A DNA stretch of 64,000 bases, taken from Sphingobacterium sp. GVS05A. GTDB taxonomy: Bacteria; Bacteroidota; Bacteroidia; Sphingobacteriales; Sphingobacteriaceae. The stretch spans positions 310,001-374,000 of the forward strand of contig NZ_JAHXYR010000001.1 in NCBI RefSeq assembly GCF_019969845.1, written 5' to 3'. This document shows positions 9,302 through 18,530 of this stretch, in pieces (the stretch's first letter is position 1; each line of letters begins with the position of its first letter). A model generated the notes under the pieces. The model searched no databases. It worked only from the letters and a program-made list of their open reading frames with translations, and was not told where the DNA came from. The position numbers and the translations under genes were made by a program.

Positions 9302-9624
9302 GGCTGGTGTTGAGTTTTGTTTCAATGCTATAAAGGTAATGAAAAATATTTATTATGCATTGAAAATTAAATATTTGCGATTATTCGATGAATAAAGAGA
9401 TTTTTTTAATGCATTAGCTCTTCTGAAATGATTTTCTGGTTGTCAAGATACAACGAAAATAAGTCAGTTGAGGTGGTCTACGGATAAATAGCTTGTTGAT
9501 CCCTGACTGGAATTCGAGTTTTACAATAACTATGTATGTGTCTTTTGTTAGTGTATAATCAATGCGGTTTTGAAAAATGTATTATTATGAATAATTTCAT
9601 AACGAATAAACTCATCATTTTACT
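9302..9624. other. Intergenic region, nothing specific recognised
   Basis: About 320 AT-rich bases between the divergent cold-shock-domain gene and the acetyltransferase gene. It must hold both promoters, but I see only a degenerate TACCTTTA octamer for the minus-strand gene near 9331-9338 and no clear -33/-7 pair for the plus-strand gene. No RNA gene or strong hairpin was noticed. Confidence 0.5.
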
Positions 9625-10038
9625 ATGCACTATCAAGCCGTATATCAGAAGATAGATTATAAACGCTATCAATTTTTAAGACAACAGTCCGGGTTATCAC
9701 CAAAAACTGACGAAGCTGCACGTCTGGGAATGGAAAATTCCTTATGCTGTGTGGCTATTTTGGATGGGGACAACGATAATGAAATAGTAGGTATGGGCAG
9801 GATCGTTGGCGATGGCGCTTGCCATTGTCAGGTCGTTGATATCTGTGTGCTCCCCGAACATCAGAAAAAAGGACTTGGAAAACTGATTATGCAGAAACTT
9901 GATGAATACATGAATTCGAATCTGCCAGATAGCTGCTATGTCAGTTTGATAGCTGATGGTCCGGCTTTCCAGCTCTATGCGCAATATGGTTTTAAGGAAG
10001 TGTGGCCTGCATCGAGAGGTATGGGAAGAAAGTTTTAA
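9625..10038 (+). CDS. GNAT family N-acetyltransferase
   Basis: 137 residues, a normal single-domain GNAT. The acetyl-CoA-binding motif A is seen as VDICVLPEHQKKGLGKLIMQ (V-x-P-x-x-Q-x-x-G-L-G pattern), preceded by the beta strand CHCQVVDI and followed by the C-terminal strand and helix FQLYAQYGFKEV. It transfers an acetyl group from acetyl-CoA to an amine; the acceptor is unknown. It sits 15 bp upstream of the SPL-like gene and probably shares a transcript. Confidence 0.88.
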   Translation: MHYQAVYQKIDYKRYQFLRQQSGLSPKTDEAARLGMENSLCCVAILDGDNDNEIVGMGRIVGDGACHCQVVDICVLPEHQKKGLGKLIMQKLDEYMNSNLPDSCYVSLIADGPAFQLYAQYGFKEVWPASRGMGRKF

Positions 10039-10053
10039 AATGAATAGGCTATT

Positions 10054-10941
10054 ATGCATCGTATAATTGTGAAATCCATCCTCAATAAGACAAAACGAAG
10101 AGATCCTTGGTTTCTCGATGATTATACGTTGAATCCCTATAGTGGTTGCTCTTTTAATTGTTTGTATTGTTATATCCGGGGAAGTAAGTACGGGATCAAC
10201 ATGGCTGAAAAGCTGAGTATGAAGAGCAATGCTGTCGAATTGCTAGAAAAGCAGCTGGAATTATGTGCGCGTAAAAAACAATATGGAATTATTGTCCTTT
10301 CTTCGGTAACAGATCCTTATCTGCAAATGGAGCAGACCGAATTGCTTACCAGACAATTATTGGAGGTAATTTTACACTATCGTTTTCCTGTGCATATTAT
10401 TACGAAGTCGAACTTAGTTGCCCGAGATTTTGATTTGTTGAAACGAATTGATGCAGAAGCAATACTTCCTGAAGATCTTCAGTCGAGATTAGGACATAAG
10501 GCTTTTGTTACCTTTTCATTTTCGACTATAGATGATCGTGTCGCCCGGGTTTTTGAGCCCGGAGCCCCTTCACCCTCGCTACGATTGGAAGCATTAAGGC
10601 AAGCGCGTGAACACGGGCTCCATAGTGGGGTCAGTCTGATGCCACTGTTGCCCTATATATCGGATACCGGAGCGAGTCTGGAACTGCTATTTCAGACTTT
10701 TCAGACTATTGGCGCCAGTTATATTTTTCCAGCCACACTTGCCTTATATGGGAATGATCCGGCGGACAATAGGGCGCTGATCATGCGCGCTATTGAAAAG
10801 CATTATCCGCATCTAATACAAAAGTATCAGCGTTTATTTGGCGCAGATGGTCAATTACCAAGCTACTATCGTCAAGCTTTTGCAGATAAAGCTAAATCGT
10901 TGTGTTCACAATATGGATTGCGGGATAGTCTTTTGTGTTGA
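10054..10941 (+). CDS. SPL-family radical SAM protein (spore photoproduct lyase-like)
   Basis: 295 residues. The radical-SAM cluster motif C-x3-C-x2-C is present as CSFNCLYC (C32, C36, C39) after the typical NPYSG lead-in. The family-specific TDPYLQMEQ and ITKSNLVARDFDLL segments follow, as does FSFSTIDDRVARVFEPGAPS. Members are often annotated as Rv2578c-like 'radical SAM' or 'DNA repair photolyase' proteins. Non-spore-formers have them widely; their substrate is not established, so repair of thymine spore photoproduct should not be assumed. The ATG at 10054 is close behind the GNAT gene. Confidence 0.87.
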   Translation: MHRIIVKSILNKTKRRDPWFLDDYTLNPYSGCSFNCLYCYIRGSKYGINMAEKLSMKSNAVELLEKQLELCARKKQYGIIVLSSVTDPYLQMEQTELLTRQLLEVILHYRFPVHIITKSNLVARDFDLLKRIDAEAILPEDLQSRLGHKAFVTFSFSTIDDRVARVFEPGAPSPSLRLEALRQAREHGLHSGVSLMPLLPYISDTGASLELLFQTFQTIGASYIFPATLALYGNDPADNRALIMRAIEKHYPHLIQKYQRLFGADGQLPSYYRQAFADKAKSLCSQYGLRDSLLC

Positions 10942-10992
10942 TCTCTTTATCATAGTTTGATTCCCATTTTGCTGTGTTTCCCATAGCTATAG

Positions 10993-11478
10993 CTACAACG
11001 TATTTAATATATCACGAAGTTGATCGATCTGAAAATTGGATCGGACAACCTTGTTTTTCTTTGTATTGACGATAACATAGCGTGGAAATGAATATATGCC
11101 CAATTCAATTCGAAGGTTAGGGTAATCCCTGTTCTCACATATGTAGTTTTCATAGGTATACACATGTTTTTCCAAATACTGCTTCCAGGTTGCAAATTTG
11201 TCATTAACAGCTCTACCTACAAATTTAAATTTTCCATTATCCTTATACTTATTAACGATGTGCTGTAGCTCAGGGTGCTGCGCTATACAGGGGTCGTGCC
11301 ATGCGCCCCAAAAATCAATGATTGGGTAGTCGGTGCTGTTTTTAATCTCCATTTTGAAGACATCTTTATTCATCAATATGTAGCTATATACTGGTAAGGT
11401 ATAAGCATAGACTTTAAATTTTAACCGGATGTTTTGGCTATAATTATTGCTGATTGCCCAAAAGGTGAGGATGAACAC
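10993..11478 (-). CDS. Thioredoxin-fold protein with altered active site (WHDPC)
   Basis: About 161 residues from a GTG at 11478; the frame has an in-frame TAG shortly upstream (near 11512), so the N-terminus cannot extend far. A hydrophobic N-terminal stretch (FILTFWAIS) may be a signal anchor. The thioredoxin fold is visible as YPIIDFWGAWHDPCIAQHPE (first beta strand and active-site helix), then KFKFVGRAVND, and the cis-proline region YSFPRYVIVN. The first active-site Cys and the usual Gly-Pro are changed: WHDPC replaces WC-x-x-C. It therefore keeps only the second cysteine and may be a binding or degenerate redox protein. The closest known group is TlpA/thioredoxin-like thiol-disulfide proteins. 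Confidence 0.65.
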   Translation of the reverse strand: MFILTFWAISNNYSQNIRLKFKVYAYTLPVYSYILMNKDVFKMEIKNSTDYPIIDFWGAWHDPCIAQHPELQHIVNKYKDNGKFKFVGRAVNDKFATWKQYLEKHVYTYENYICENRDYPNLRIELGIYSFPRYVIVNTKKNKVVRSNFQIDQLRDILNTL

Positions 11479-11886
11479 GAAAGCAGGCCTGTTTATAATT
11501 AAATGTTTATTCTAAATTAATAAAAATATTAGATTAACTACCTCTGTTAATCTTTTTAATAATTTCGTATTTATTTGTTTTTTATTTGTATTAGCTTCTT
11601 TTTTGTGTCAAATATGTTACATTTCGTTTTTAGGCTAATAAGCTATCGTGTTAATATCATGGTTGTTTATATATGTCTGTTTTTCAGTAGTTTGTGTTTT
11701 TTATTGATGTTTTTAGGTAAATTTTATCTGTATAAATTAAAATATAGGGCTTATTTTGTGTTAAAAATACGTTATCTTAATATTGACTTAACCAGTTGTA
11801 GTTTAATTGTTTAGTAATACTTTATTAATAATTTACAAATATTAAATAACCTTTCTTTGTAACCGAAGAAAAACAAAACCAAAATC
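11479..11886. other. AT-rich promoter region upstream of susC-like gene
   Basis: About 400 very AT-rich bases between the thioredoxin-like gene and the first susC-like gene. A near-consensus -7 octamer (TTTCTTTG, 11852-11859) lies 28 bp before the susC start, but the T-A of TAnnTTTG is replaced by T-T. No ECF sigma factor or anti-sigma gene is next to this locus. A short hydrophobic reading frame here (11575-11814) is considered spurious. Confidence 0.4.
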
Positions 11887-14800
11887 ATGAAAACGAAACA
11901 CGTATTACTTCCTGTAATGATCGGGATGTCTTTGAGCGGCTGGGCGAAGAGCAGGCCCCTCTTTCTGACAGCTATCCCAAATGTTGAAATTCCCTCCAAA
12001 TTTCAAGAATCTATCAGTGGTCTTGTGAAAAATGTTGCCGGCGAACCGATTGCTGGAGCTTCAATATTAAACACATCCACAGGAAAATCTACCCAAACAG
12101 ACGCCAGTGGTGCTTTTATTATTCAAGGGAAAATTGGACAACTGTTGAAAATATCAATAGTTGGATTTGAAACGCAGCAACTAAAAATCGAATCAACGGC
12201 ATTGACGATTAAAATGGTATCTACGGATCAATCACTTGACGAAGTTATTGTTGTAGGCTATGGTAAACAAAAGAAAGTTAATCTGACCGGAGCGGTAACA
12301 CAAATTGACTCAAAGGTACTTGAAAATCGACCTGTTGCCAATGCTACGCAAGCCTTGCAGGGAGCAATCCCTAATTTAAACATTACATTTACGAATGGAA
12401 GACCCGGTGGTGAAGGAAATGTAAATATCCGTGGTTTCGCTTCGATCAATTCTGCGAATGCACAGCCACTTATTCTTATTGATGGGGTACCAGGTAGTAT
12501 TAATACCATCAATCCCAGAGACATCGAATCAATTTCTGTCCTAAAAGATGCGTCCGCAGCAGCTATTTATGGTGCAAGAGGGGCATTTGGTGTAATGTTG
12601 GTGACAACCAAAAGAGGGAAGGCCGGTAAAATGAATATCAATTATAGTAATAATTTCGGTTGGTCTGGACTTACGGTCAGAACTGATTTTATGACAAGTG
12701 GATACGATGCCGCTAGATTGAATGATGAGGCTTTTATCCGGGCTACCGGTAATAGTTATACCGGCTATACCGAAGAGGATTATGCGGAATTATTGAAAAG
12801 AAAAACAGACCATTCCTTACCTTCCGTCGTGATCCAAAATAGAAATGGAAAGGATCAATATGTGTACTATGGAAATACAGACTGGTGGAACGAGATGTAC
12901 CGTAAGACGCAGGCGTCGATGGAACATTCTTTAAACTTTTCTGGAGGGACCGAAAAAATTGATTACTATATCTCGGGGCGTCTTTACGAGAAAGGTGGAT
13001 TGATGAAAATCAATCAGGATAAATTTGATGGCTACAATGTAAGGTCAAGGATAAATGCACAGGTTACGCCCTGGTTAAAAGTTGGAGCTAATACACAGCT
13101 TAATTATCAAAACTATACCTATCCAGGTTGGGCTACCAATCCCGACAATAATAATAACTTTATTTCGACCACCGTACATGCATTACCGTCTTACGTGCCA
13201 ATGAACCCAGATGGTACTGCAACGTATAGAACCGAACTTAATAATTACAACATTGGCGATGGAATATACGCAGACTTATTGCATGGGAAGTCAAAAGGAG
13301 GGGAGGATAAATATGAATTTATCAATATGTTTGAAGCTATATTTCAGTTGACAAAGGATTTAACAGTTACGGGGAACTATACCTTCACGTATAATCCGAT
13401 TCATAATTGGAATAGAAGAACTACAGCTCCCTGGTCGGTTTTTCCTGGTGTAATCAATTATTTGGGCAACGATACCTATACCGAAACCATTATCAACAAG
13501 CCAAAGCATTCGCTGAATCTTTTTGCAAATTATAATAAGCAATTGGGGGATCATCAGATTGGTGCTACAGTAGGCTTTAACCAGGAAACTACCGGTTATA
13601 AACGTATTGGCGGGACACACAACAACTTATTGTCAGAAGATCTGAATGATTTTGCTTTAGGAACAGGGCAAATGCAATTGCTTGGAAATGCAAATACTTG
13701 GGCATTGCGCGGCTTTTTCGGAAGGTTGAATTATAATTATAAAGGGAAGTATCTACTGGAAGTTAATGGTCGCTACGATGGAACCTCTAAATTTCCCTCG
13801 AATCAGCGTTACGGATTTTTTCCATCTTTTTCCGGCGGTTGGCGTTTGTCAGAAGAGACGTTTATGGAGAGTTTGAAGCCGGTTTTGAACGAAGCAAAAT
13901 TTAGGGTGTCTTATGGCGCGCTTGGAAATGCGCAGGAAGCAACGGAATATGGTTATATCCAATTGCTAAATGCAGGATTGTCCAACTATATAACCAATGG
14001 TGCAAAGAGTCAGTATTTGAGTGCGCCTACTCCGATTTCGTCAGATTTGACATGGGAGCGAACAAATACATTGAATTTCGGAACGGATCTGGAGTTTTTT
14101 AGAAGTAAATTAACGGTCTCCGCGGATTATTTTATCCGAAATACATTGGACATGTTAATTCCAGGCAAAACATTGCCAGCTGTATATGGTTCAGCTTCAC
14201 CAAAGACCAATGCGGGAGACTTAAGGAATAAGGGCTGGGAACTTGCCATGGCTTGGCGAGATCAGCTTGAATTGAACGGAAAGCCTTTTGGATATAATAT
14301 CGGGATTGGTCTGTCAGATTCCAAAGCAAAGATCACGCGTTTTGATAACAAGGAAATGCTGTTGAGCAATTATTATGTAGGTCAGACATTGGGTGAAATT
14401 TGGGGGTATCAAACAGATGGCTTCTTCCAGTCTCAATCAGAAATTGATAATTGGAAGGTTAATCAGGATTATGTTGATAAACAAAGGCTAGCAGCTCCTG
14501 GAGACTGGTCAAAATTACATCCTGGAGATCTAAGGTTCGTTGATATTGGAGGTAAAGACGGTGTTCCGGATGGAAAAGTTGATGCGGGCGATAATACCCT
14601 GATGAATCCTGGAGATCAGGTGGTTATAGGGAATAGTAGAGCGCGTTATAATTTTGGTTTTAATCTGGGTGCAAATTGGCAGGGTTTTGATGTGTCGGCA
14701 TTCTTTCAGGGGATTGGCAGGCAGCATTGGTGGCCCGGCGCGAATGCGGACAAATTCTGGGGGCCTTATTCCAGACCATATTACTCTTTTGTACCTAAAG

Positions 14801-15153
14801 ACTTTGAAAATGATGTATGGACACCTGAGAACACGGATGCTTACTTCCCATTGCTGAGGGGTTATATCGCTTTGAATGATCGCGGGTCTCTAAATGTAAA
14901 ATCAGATCGTTATTTGCAGGATTTAGCTTATATACGCCTAAAAAATTTAACGGTAGGGTATACGATGCCTCAGGCTTGGTTGAAACGTGTGAAATTGGCC
15001 AATGCACGAATCTATGTCTCAGGGGAAAATATCTGGACTGCAACAAAGCTTCGCTCCAAATACATAGATCCTGAACAATCTGCGCAGGAAGCAAATGGAA
15101 GATCCTATCCTGTCTCTAAAACATTTTCTTTTGGTCTAGATTTAACTTTTTAA
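11887..15153 (+). CDS. SusC/RagA family TonB-linked outer-membrane transporter
   Basis: 1088 residues. An N-terminal signal peptide (MKTKHVLLPVMIGMSLSGWA) is followed by a carboxypeptidase-regulatory-like beta-sandwich (~42-120, SGLVKNVAGEPIAGASI), the TonB-box/plug junction DEVIVVGYGKQKKVNLTGAV, the plug (ILIDGVPGSINTINPRDIES, SVLKDASAAAIYGARGAFGV) and a long 22-strand beta barrel ending in phenylalanine (LDLTF), as is usual for BAM-folded barrels. It should import an oligomer captured by its SusD partner, which starts 5 bp downstream. There is no glycoside hydrolase beside it; the next gene is a phosphoesterase, so the ligand may be phosphorylated (inference). Confidence 0.95.
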   Translation: MKTKHVLLPVMIGMSLSGWAKSRPLFLTAIPNVEIPSKFQESISGLVKNVAGEPIAGASILNTSTGKSTQTDASGAFIIQGKIGQLLKISIVGFETQQLKIESTALTIKMVSTDQSLDEVIVVGYGKQKKVNLTGAVTQIDSKVLENRPVANATQALQGAIPNLNITFTNGRPGGEGNVNIRGFASINSANAQPLILIDGVPGSINTINPRDIESISVLKDASAAAIYGARGAFGVMLVTTKRGKAGKMNINYSNNFGWSGLTVRTDFMTSGYDAARLNDEAFIRATGNSYTGYTEEDYAELLKRKTDHSLPSVVIQNRNGKDQYVYYGNTDWWNEMYRKTQASMEHSLNFSGGTEKIDYYISGRLYEKGGLMKINQDKFDGYNVRSRINAQVTPWLKVGANTQLNYQNYTYPGWATNPDNNNNFISTTVHALPSYVPMNPDGTATYRTELNNYNIGDGIYADLLHGKSKGGEDKYEFINMFEAIFQLTKDLTVTGNYTFTYNPIHNWNRRTTAPWSVFPGVINYLGNDTYTETIINKPKHSLNLFANYNKQLGDHQIGATVGFNQETTGYKRIGGTHNNLLSEDLNDFALGTGQMQLLGNANTWALRGFFGRLNYNYKGKYLLEVNGRYDGTSKFPSNQRYGFFPSFSGGWRLSEETFMESLKPVLNEAKFRVSYGALGNAQEATEYGYIQLLNAGLSNYITNGAKSQYLSAPTPISSDLTWERTNTLNFGTDLEFFRSKLTVSADYFIRNTLDMLIPGKTLPAVYGSASPKTNAGDLRNKGWELAMAWRDQLELNGKPFGYNIGIGLSDSKAKITRFDNKEMLLSNYYVGQTLGEIWGYQTDGFFQSQSEIDNWKVNQDYVDKQRLAAPGDWSKLHPGDLRFVDIGGKDGVPDGKVDAGDNTLMNPGDQVVIGNSRARYNFGFNLGANWQGFDVSAFFQGIGRQHWWPGANADKFWGPYSRPYYSFVPKDFENDVWTPENTDAYFPLLRGYIALNDRGSLNVKSDRYLQDLAYIRLKNLTVGYTMPQAWLKRVKLANARIYVSGENIWTATKLRSKYIDPEQSAQEANGRSYPVSKTFSFGLDLTF

Positions 15154-15157
15154 TATC

Positions 15158-16900
15158 ATGAAAAAAATATTTTTTATATACATCTTGTTGAGTACAGGTT
15201 TAACAGCCTGTAAGAAAGATTACTTGGAACGTTTCCCTGAGTCTGCCGTTAGACCTGAAGATTCGTTTAAAACAGAAAAAGATCTTGGATTATTTACAAA
15301 ATCATTTTACGATGCGGCCTTGCCTTCGGCCGAAGGTGTCTATAATGAGTCGGTTGATAATATTGTTAAAACAACATTAGATGATGAACTGACTGGGAAA
15401 AGACAGGTGCCTATCAGCGGAGGCGGATGGAGCTGGGCTAATCTACGGAACATTAATTATTTTTTGGAAAACTGTTTTAATACTGTTCCGGAGGCAGCTG
15501 CTGCACCCTATGCAGCGGAGGCTAGATTCTTTCGTGCTTATTTTTACTTCGATAAATTAAAGCGTTTTGGCGATGTGCCTTGGTATGATAAGGTTATAGA
15601 CCAAAATAATGAGGAACAATTAACAAAGCCCCGTGACCCTCGGACGCTTGTTGTAACGAACATCCTGGCTGATTTGGATTATGCAATTGAACATCTCTCT
15701 TCAGTAAAAAGTGATGAAAAAGTGACTAAATGGACTGCTTTGGCGTTAAAATCCCGAGTGGCTCTTTTTGAGGGAACCTTTAGAAAATATCATACTGAAT
15801 TTAATTTGTCAGGGGCGAATGAGTTACTGGAGAAAGCTGCGGATGCTGCCAATAAGGTTATTGAAGGAGGACAGTATAGTATATATAATGCCGCAGGTGT
15901 AAATTCATATGCTGCACTGTTCTATAGTGTCAATAGTCTACCTCAAGAGGTTATATTAGCTCGAAAATTCTCGGATGCACTGCAGATCTGGCATAATGTT
16001 AATTATTATACGATTACAGCTTCCTATGGTAAGCCGGGTCTGGATAAAAATTTGGTGGATTCTTATTTGATGAAAGATGGAACCAGATTTACGGATAAAG
16101 CAAACTATCAAACAATGACGTTTAAGGAAGAAATACTAAATCGTGATCCTCGTTTGAGCCAGACTATACGGACACCGGGATATAAACGTATCGGTGGCGC
16201 TGCAACTATTCCGCCCAATTTTGGGAATTCAGTGACTGGCTATCAATTGATTAAATTTGTAGGCGATGTAAAATATGATAATTTCAACCGGTCTGAAAAC
16301 GATATGCCAATATTTAGATATGCAGAAGTACTGCTAAACTATGCTGAAGCCAAAGCGGAATTGGGAATATTAAGTCAAGCTGATATAGATAAATCGATCA
16401 AATTACTTCGCGATCGCGTGGGGATGCCTAATTTAAATTTGGAACAGGTTAAATCCAATCCAGATGCATTTCTTACAAAAGATTATACAAATGTCAATGG
16501 TGATATGAAAGGGGGGGTACTTGAAATACGAAGAGAACGTCGTATTGAACTGGTGATGGAATCTTTTCGGTGGGATGATATTCTACGATGGAAAAGTGGA
16601 AATTTGGTGACAAGGCAATTTAAAGGGATGTATTTTCCAGGTACAGGCAAATTTGATCTGGACAATGATGGTAAAGATGACATCTGGATCTATGAGGGAG
16701 ACAAGCCTACTGCCCCGGGAATACAGTTACTGAAACTCGGGTCAGAAATTACCCTAGAAAATGGAAATAAAGGAAATGTGATTATCAATTCGCATATTAA
16801 AAAAGCATTCGATGAAAATAAAGATTATTTATACCCGATACCAGTGCAAGAACTGCAGTTAAATAAGAACTTAAAACAAAACCCCGGTTGGGGAAATTAA
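15158..16900 (+). CDS. SusD/RagB family nutrient-binding outer-membrane lipoprotein
   Basis: 580 residues. The lipobox is LTAC with Cys18 (MKKIFFIYILLSTGLTACKK), so it is lipid-anchored and surface-exposed. SusD hallmarks include the N-terminal Lx(E)RFPESAV segment, EARFFRAYFYFDKLKRFGDV (TPR-like helices), FRYAEVLLNYAEAKAELG, and the C-terminal RRERRIELVMESFRWDDILRW and YPIPVQELQLNKNLKQNPGW motifs. It forms the lid of the preceding SusC channel. A bidirectional-looking terminator hairpin follows, so it may be the end of the main transcript. Confidence 0.95.
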   Translation: MKKIFFIYILLSTGLTACKKDYLERFPESAVRPEDSFKTEKDLGLFTKSFYDAALPSAEGVYNESVDNIVKTTLDDELTGKRQVPISGGGWSWANLRNINYFLENCFNTVPEAAAAPYAAEARFFRAYFYFDKLKRFGDVPWYDKVIDQNNEEQLTKPRDPRTLVVTNILADLDYAIEHLSSVKSDEKVTKWTALALKSRVALFEGTFRKYHTEFNLSGANELLEKAADAANKVIEGGQYSIYNAAGVNSYAALFYSVNSLPQEVILARKFSDALQIWHNVNYYTITASYGKPGLDKNLVDSYLMKDGTRFTDKANYQTMTFKEEILNRDPRLSQTIRTPGYKRIGGAATIPPNFGNSVTGYQLIKFVGDVKYDNFNRSENDMPIFRYAEVLLNYAEAKAELGILSQADIDKSIKLLRDRVGMPNLNLEQVKSNPDAFLTKDYTNVNGDMKGGVLEIRRERRIELVMESFRWDDILRWKSGNLVTRQFKGMYFPGTGKFDLDNDGKDDIWIYEGDKPTAPGIQLLKLGSEITLENGNKGNVIINSHIKKAFDENKDYLYPIPVQELQLNKNLKQNPGWGN

Positions 16901-16915
16901 GAATTTTCGTATTTT

Positions 16916-16950
16916 AGGTCACTCGTCACTGATGAGTGACCTTAGTTTTT
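16916..16950 (+). terminator. Rho-independent terminator after the susD-like gene
   Basis: A perfect 9-bp stem (AGGTCACTC at 16916-16924 with GAGTGACCT at 16934-16942) has a 9-nt loop and is followed by TAGTTTTT. An in-frame GTG at 16936 lies inside this hairpin and cannot sensibly be the start of the next gene. Confidence 0.8.
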
Positions 16951-16968
16951 AAAACTAATTTAAATCTT

Positions 16969-18147
16969 ATGTATAAGTACTTCCAATGTATTGCAGTGAT
17001 CTTCTCACTACAGTTTGTAGCCTTGCACTGTAATGCACAACAGGATGAAAAAGTTAGCTTGACACATTTACCTTATATCCAAGGCTTGACAGATCATTCG
17101 GTGTCCATTATATGGACGACTAATCGCCCAGCAACAGGTTGGGTAGAATTGGCGCCAGATGATTCGAGTCATTTTTATCATATTGAACGATCCAAATATT
17201 ATGCTGCAGCTTATGGTTTTAAAAAAGTCGGGACTGTTCACCAAGTGAATTTAAATGGATTAAAACCAGGAACAAAATACCGTTATCGAGTATATAGCCA
17301 AGAGGTAACTAAACACGTTGGTGTCAATGTGGAATACGGAAAAATTGTAGCAACCAATGTATATCGACAGGAACCGTTGGCATTTACTACGCTCGGACCG
17401 GCTAAAGTAACCCGCTTCGCTGTGGTTAATGATATTCATGGTCGTAATGATGTGTTGAATAAATTACTTGATCTCTCTGATCTCCCTAAACAGGATTTTA
17501 TTGTTTTTAATGGTGATATGGTCGATAATTTATTGAGTGAACAACAGATGTTTGACGGTTTTATGGATACGGCAATCAAACGATTTGCAAGTGAGAAACC
17601 TATGTTCTACTCAAGAGGGAACCATGAAACCCGAGGACCATTTGCCATTACCTATCCGCAATACTTCCCGACACCGACAGGAAAGCTCTATTATCAATTT
17701 AAGCACGGTGAAACTGCTTTTATCGTGTTGGATTGTGGTGAGGATAACCCAGATTCTGATATGGAATACAGTGGCATCGTGGAGATGGATAATTATCGTA
17801 CAGAACAAGCAAAATGGTTGGAGGAAGCCATGGAAAAACCGGATTATAAAGATGCAAAATATAAGATAATCATATGTCATATGCCACCATTTGGCGGTTG
17901 GCATGGCGAACAGGAGATTCTGGATAAATTTGTTCCTATTCTAAATAGATCCGGTGCGCAAATTATGTTGTGTGGACATTTGCATAGACATATTATTAAA
18001 CAGGTGTCTGAGAAGGTCAATTTTCCTGTTATCGTGAACTCCAATAATAATTTGCTTAAAGTAGATTTAGCTGCTAAAGGGTCTTTTAAAATTATTGACC
18101 AACAGGGGAAACTTATTGATGAAGTAACTATAACACCCCTACGCTAA
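16969..18147 (+). CDS. Secreted metallophosphoesterase with N-terminal purple-acid-phosphatase-like domain
   Basis: About 392 residues from the ATG at 16969, chosen because it gives a signal peptide (MYKYFQCIAVIFSLQFVALH) and avoids an upstream GTG inside a terminator. Residues ~25-140 form an FN3-like N-terminal domain as in purple acid phosphatases (HSVSIIWTTNRPATGWVEL, LKPGTKYRYRVYS). The calcineurin-like catalytic domain has all metal-binding motifs: NDIHGRND, NGDMVDN, RGNHET, CHMPP and CGHLHRH. It should hydrolyse phosphate esters outside the cytoplasm. It follows SusC/SusD behind a terminator, which suggests the locus handles a phosphate-bearing substrate, with the phosphatase possibly expressed by read-through. 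Confidence 0.9.
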   Translation: MYKYFQCIAVIFSLQFVALHCNAQQDEKVSLTHLPYIQGLTDHSVSIIWTTNRPATGWVELAPDDSSHFYHIERSKYYAAAYGFKKVGTVHQVNLNGLKPGTKYRYRVYSQEVTKHVGVNVEYGKIVATNVYRQEPLAFTTLGPAKVTRFAVVNDIHGRNDVLNKLLDLSDLPKQDFIVFNGDMVDNLLSEQQMFDGFMDTAIKRFASEKPMFYSRGNHETRGPFAITYPQYFPTPTGKLYYQFKHGETAFIVLDCGEDNPDSDMEYSGIVEMDNYRTEQAKWLEEAMEKPDYKDAKYKIIICHMPPFGGWHGEQEILDKFVPILNRSGAQIMLCGHLHRHIIKQVSEKVNFPVIVNSNNNLLKVDLAAKGSFKIIDQQGKLIDEVTITPLR

Positions 18148-18161
18148 TTGTCGTGCATTCG

Positions 18162-18197
18162 AGGTCTGTTCTTACTCCTAAGGCAGACCTTTTTTTA
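18162..18197 (+). terminator. Rho-independent terminator after the phosphoesterase gene
   Basis: A 7-bp stem (AGGTCTG at 18162-18168 with CAGACCT at 18184-18190) is followed directly by a seven-T run. It ends the SusCD-phosphoesterase unit. The rest of 18198-18437 is AT-rich with nothing else recognised. Confidence 0.75.
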
Positions 18198-18437
18198 CCG
18201 ATGAACCCCAGGTTTTAATGGTAATTTTTTTTCTTTTCCAACCGTTCTTGTCTTGTTTTTCATTGACAGAAAGTCAGTTATTGATACAGCGTTTTCCCCT
18301 CTTTTCTAATTGATCTAGATTACCCCATTTATAACCTATTATTAAGTTATGGAGGTAATATTTGTATTCGTTTTTGTGCGTTTTTTTATTTATTTATTGA
18401 GTTATATTGCGCTATATAATTTAGATTTATTAAAAAT

Positions 18438-18472
18438 AATTTGAATAAATGCTTTTTAATAATCTATATTTG
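18438..18472 (+). promoter_or_regulatory. Promoter of the TonB receptor/DUF4876/peroxidase operon
   Basis: A -33 element (AATTTG, 18438-18443) is spaced 21 bp from a perfect -7 octamer TATATTTG (18465-18472), matching the Bacteroidetes sigma-ABfr pattern TTTG-N19-21-TAnnTTTG. Transcription should start near 18479, about 50 bp upstream of the ATG at 18531. No Fur-like palindrome was found in it. Confidence 0.65.
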
Positions 18473-18530
18473 CATTTGTTTAGAACGATTTTAAATAAAA
18501 GCACTTCTGGGTGCGTTTTTGTTCGTACTT

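Noticed and set aside
11575..11814. 79-residue hydrophobic reading frame upstream of the first susC-like gene
   Set aside because: The region is extremely AT-rich, the frame is made of F/I/L/Y codons expected by chance, and no homologous pattern or start context supports it.
16936..16968. GTG start extending the phosphoesterase by 11 residues
   Set aside because: The GTG lies inside the stem of a terminator hairpin and the extension spoils the signal peptide; the ATG at 16969 fits better.
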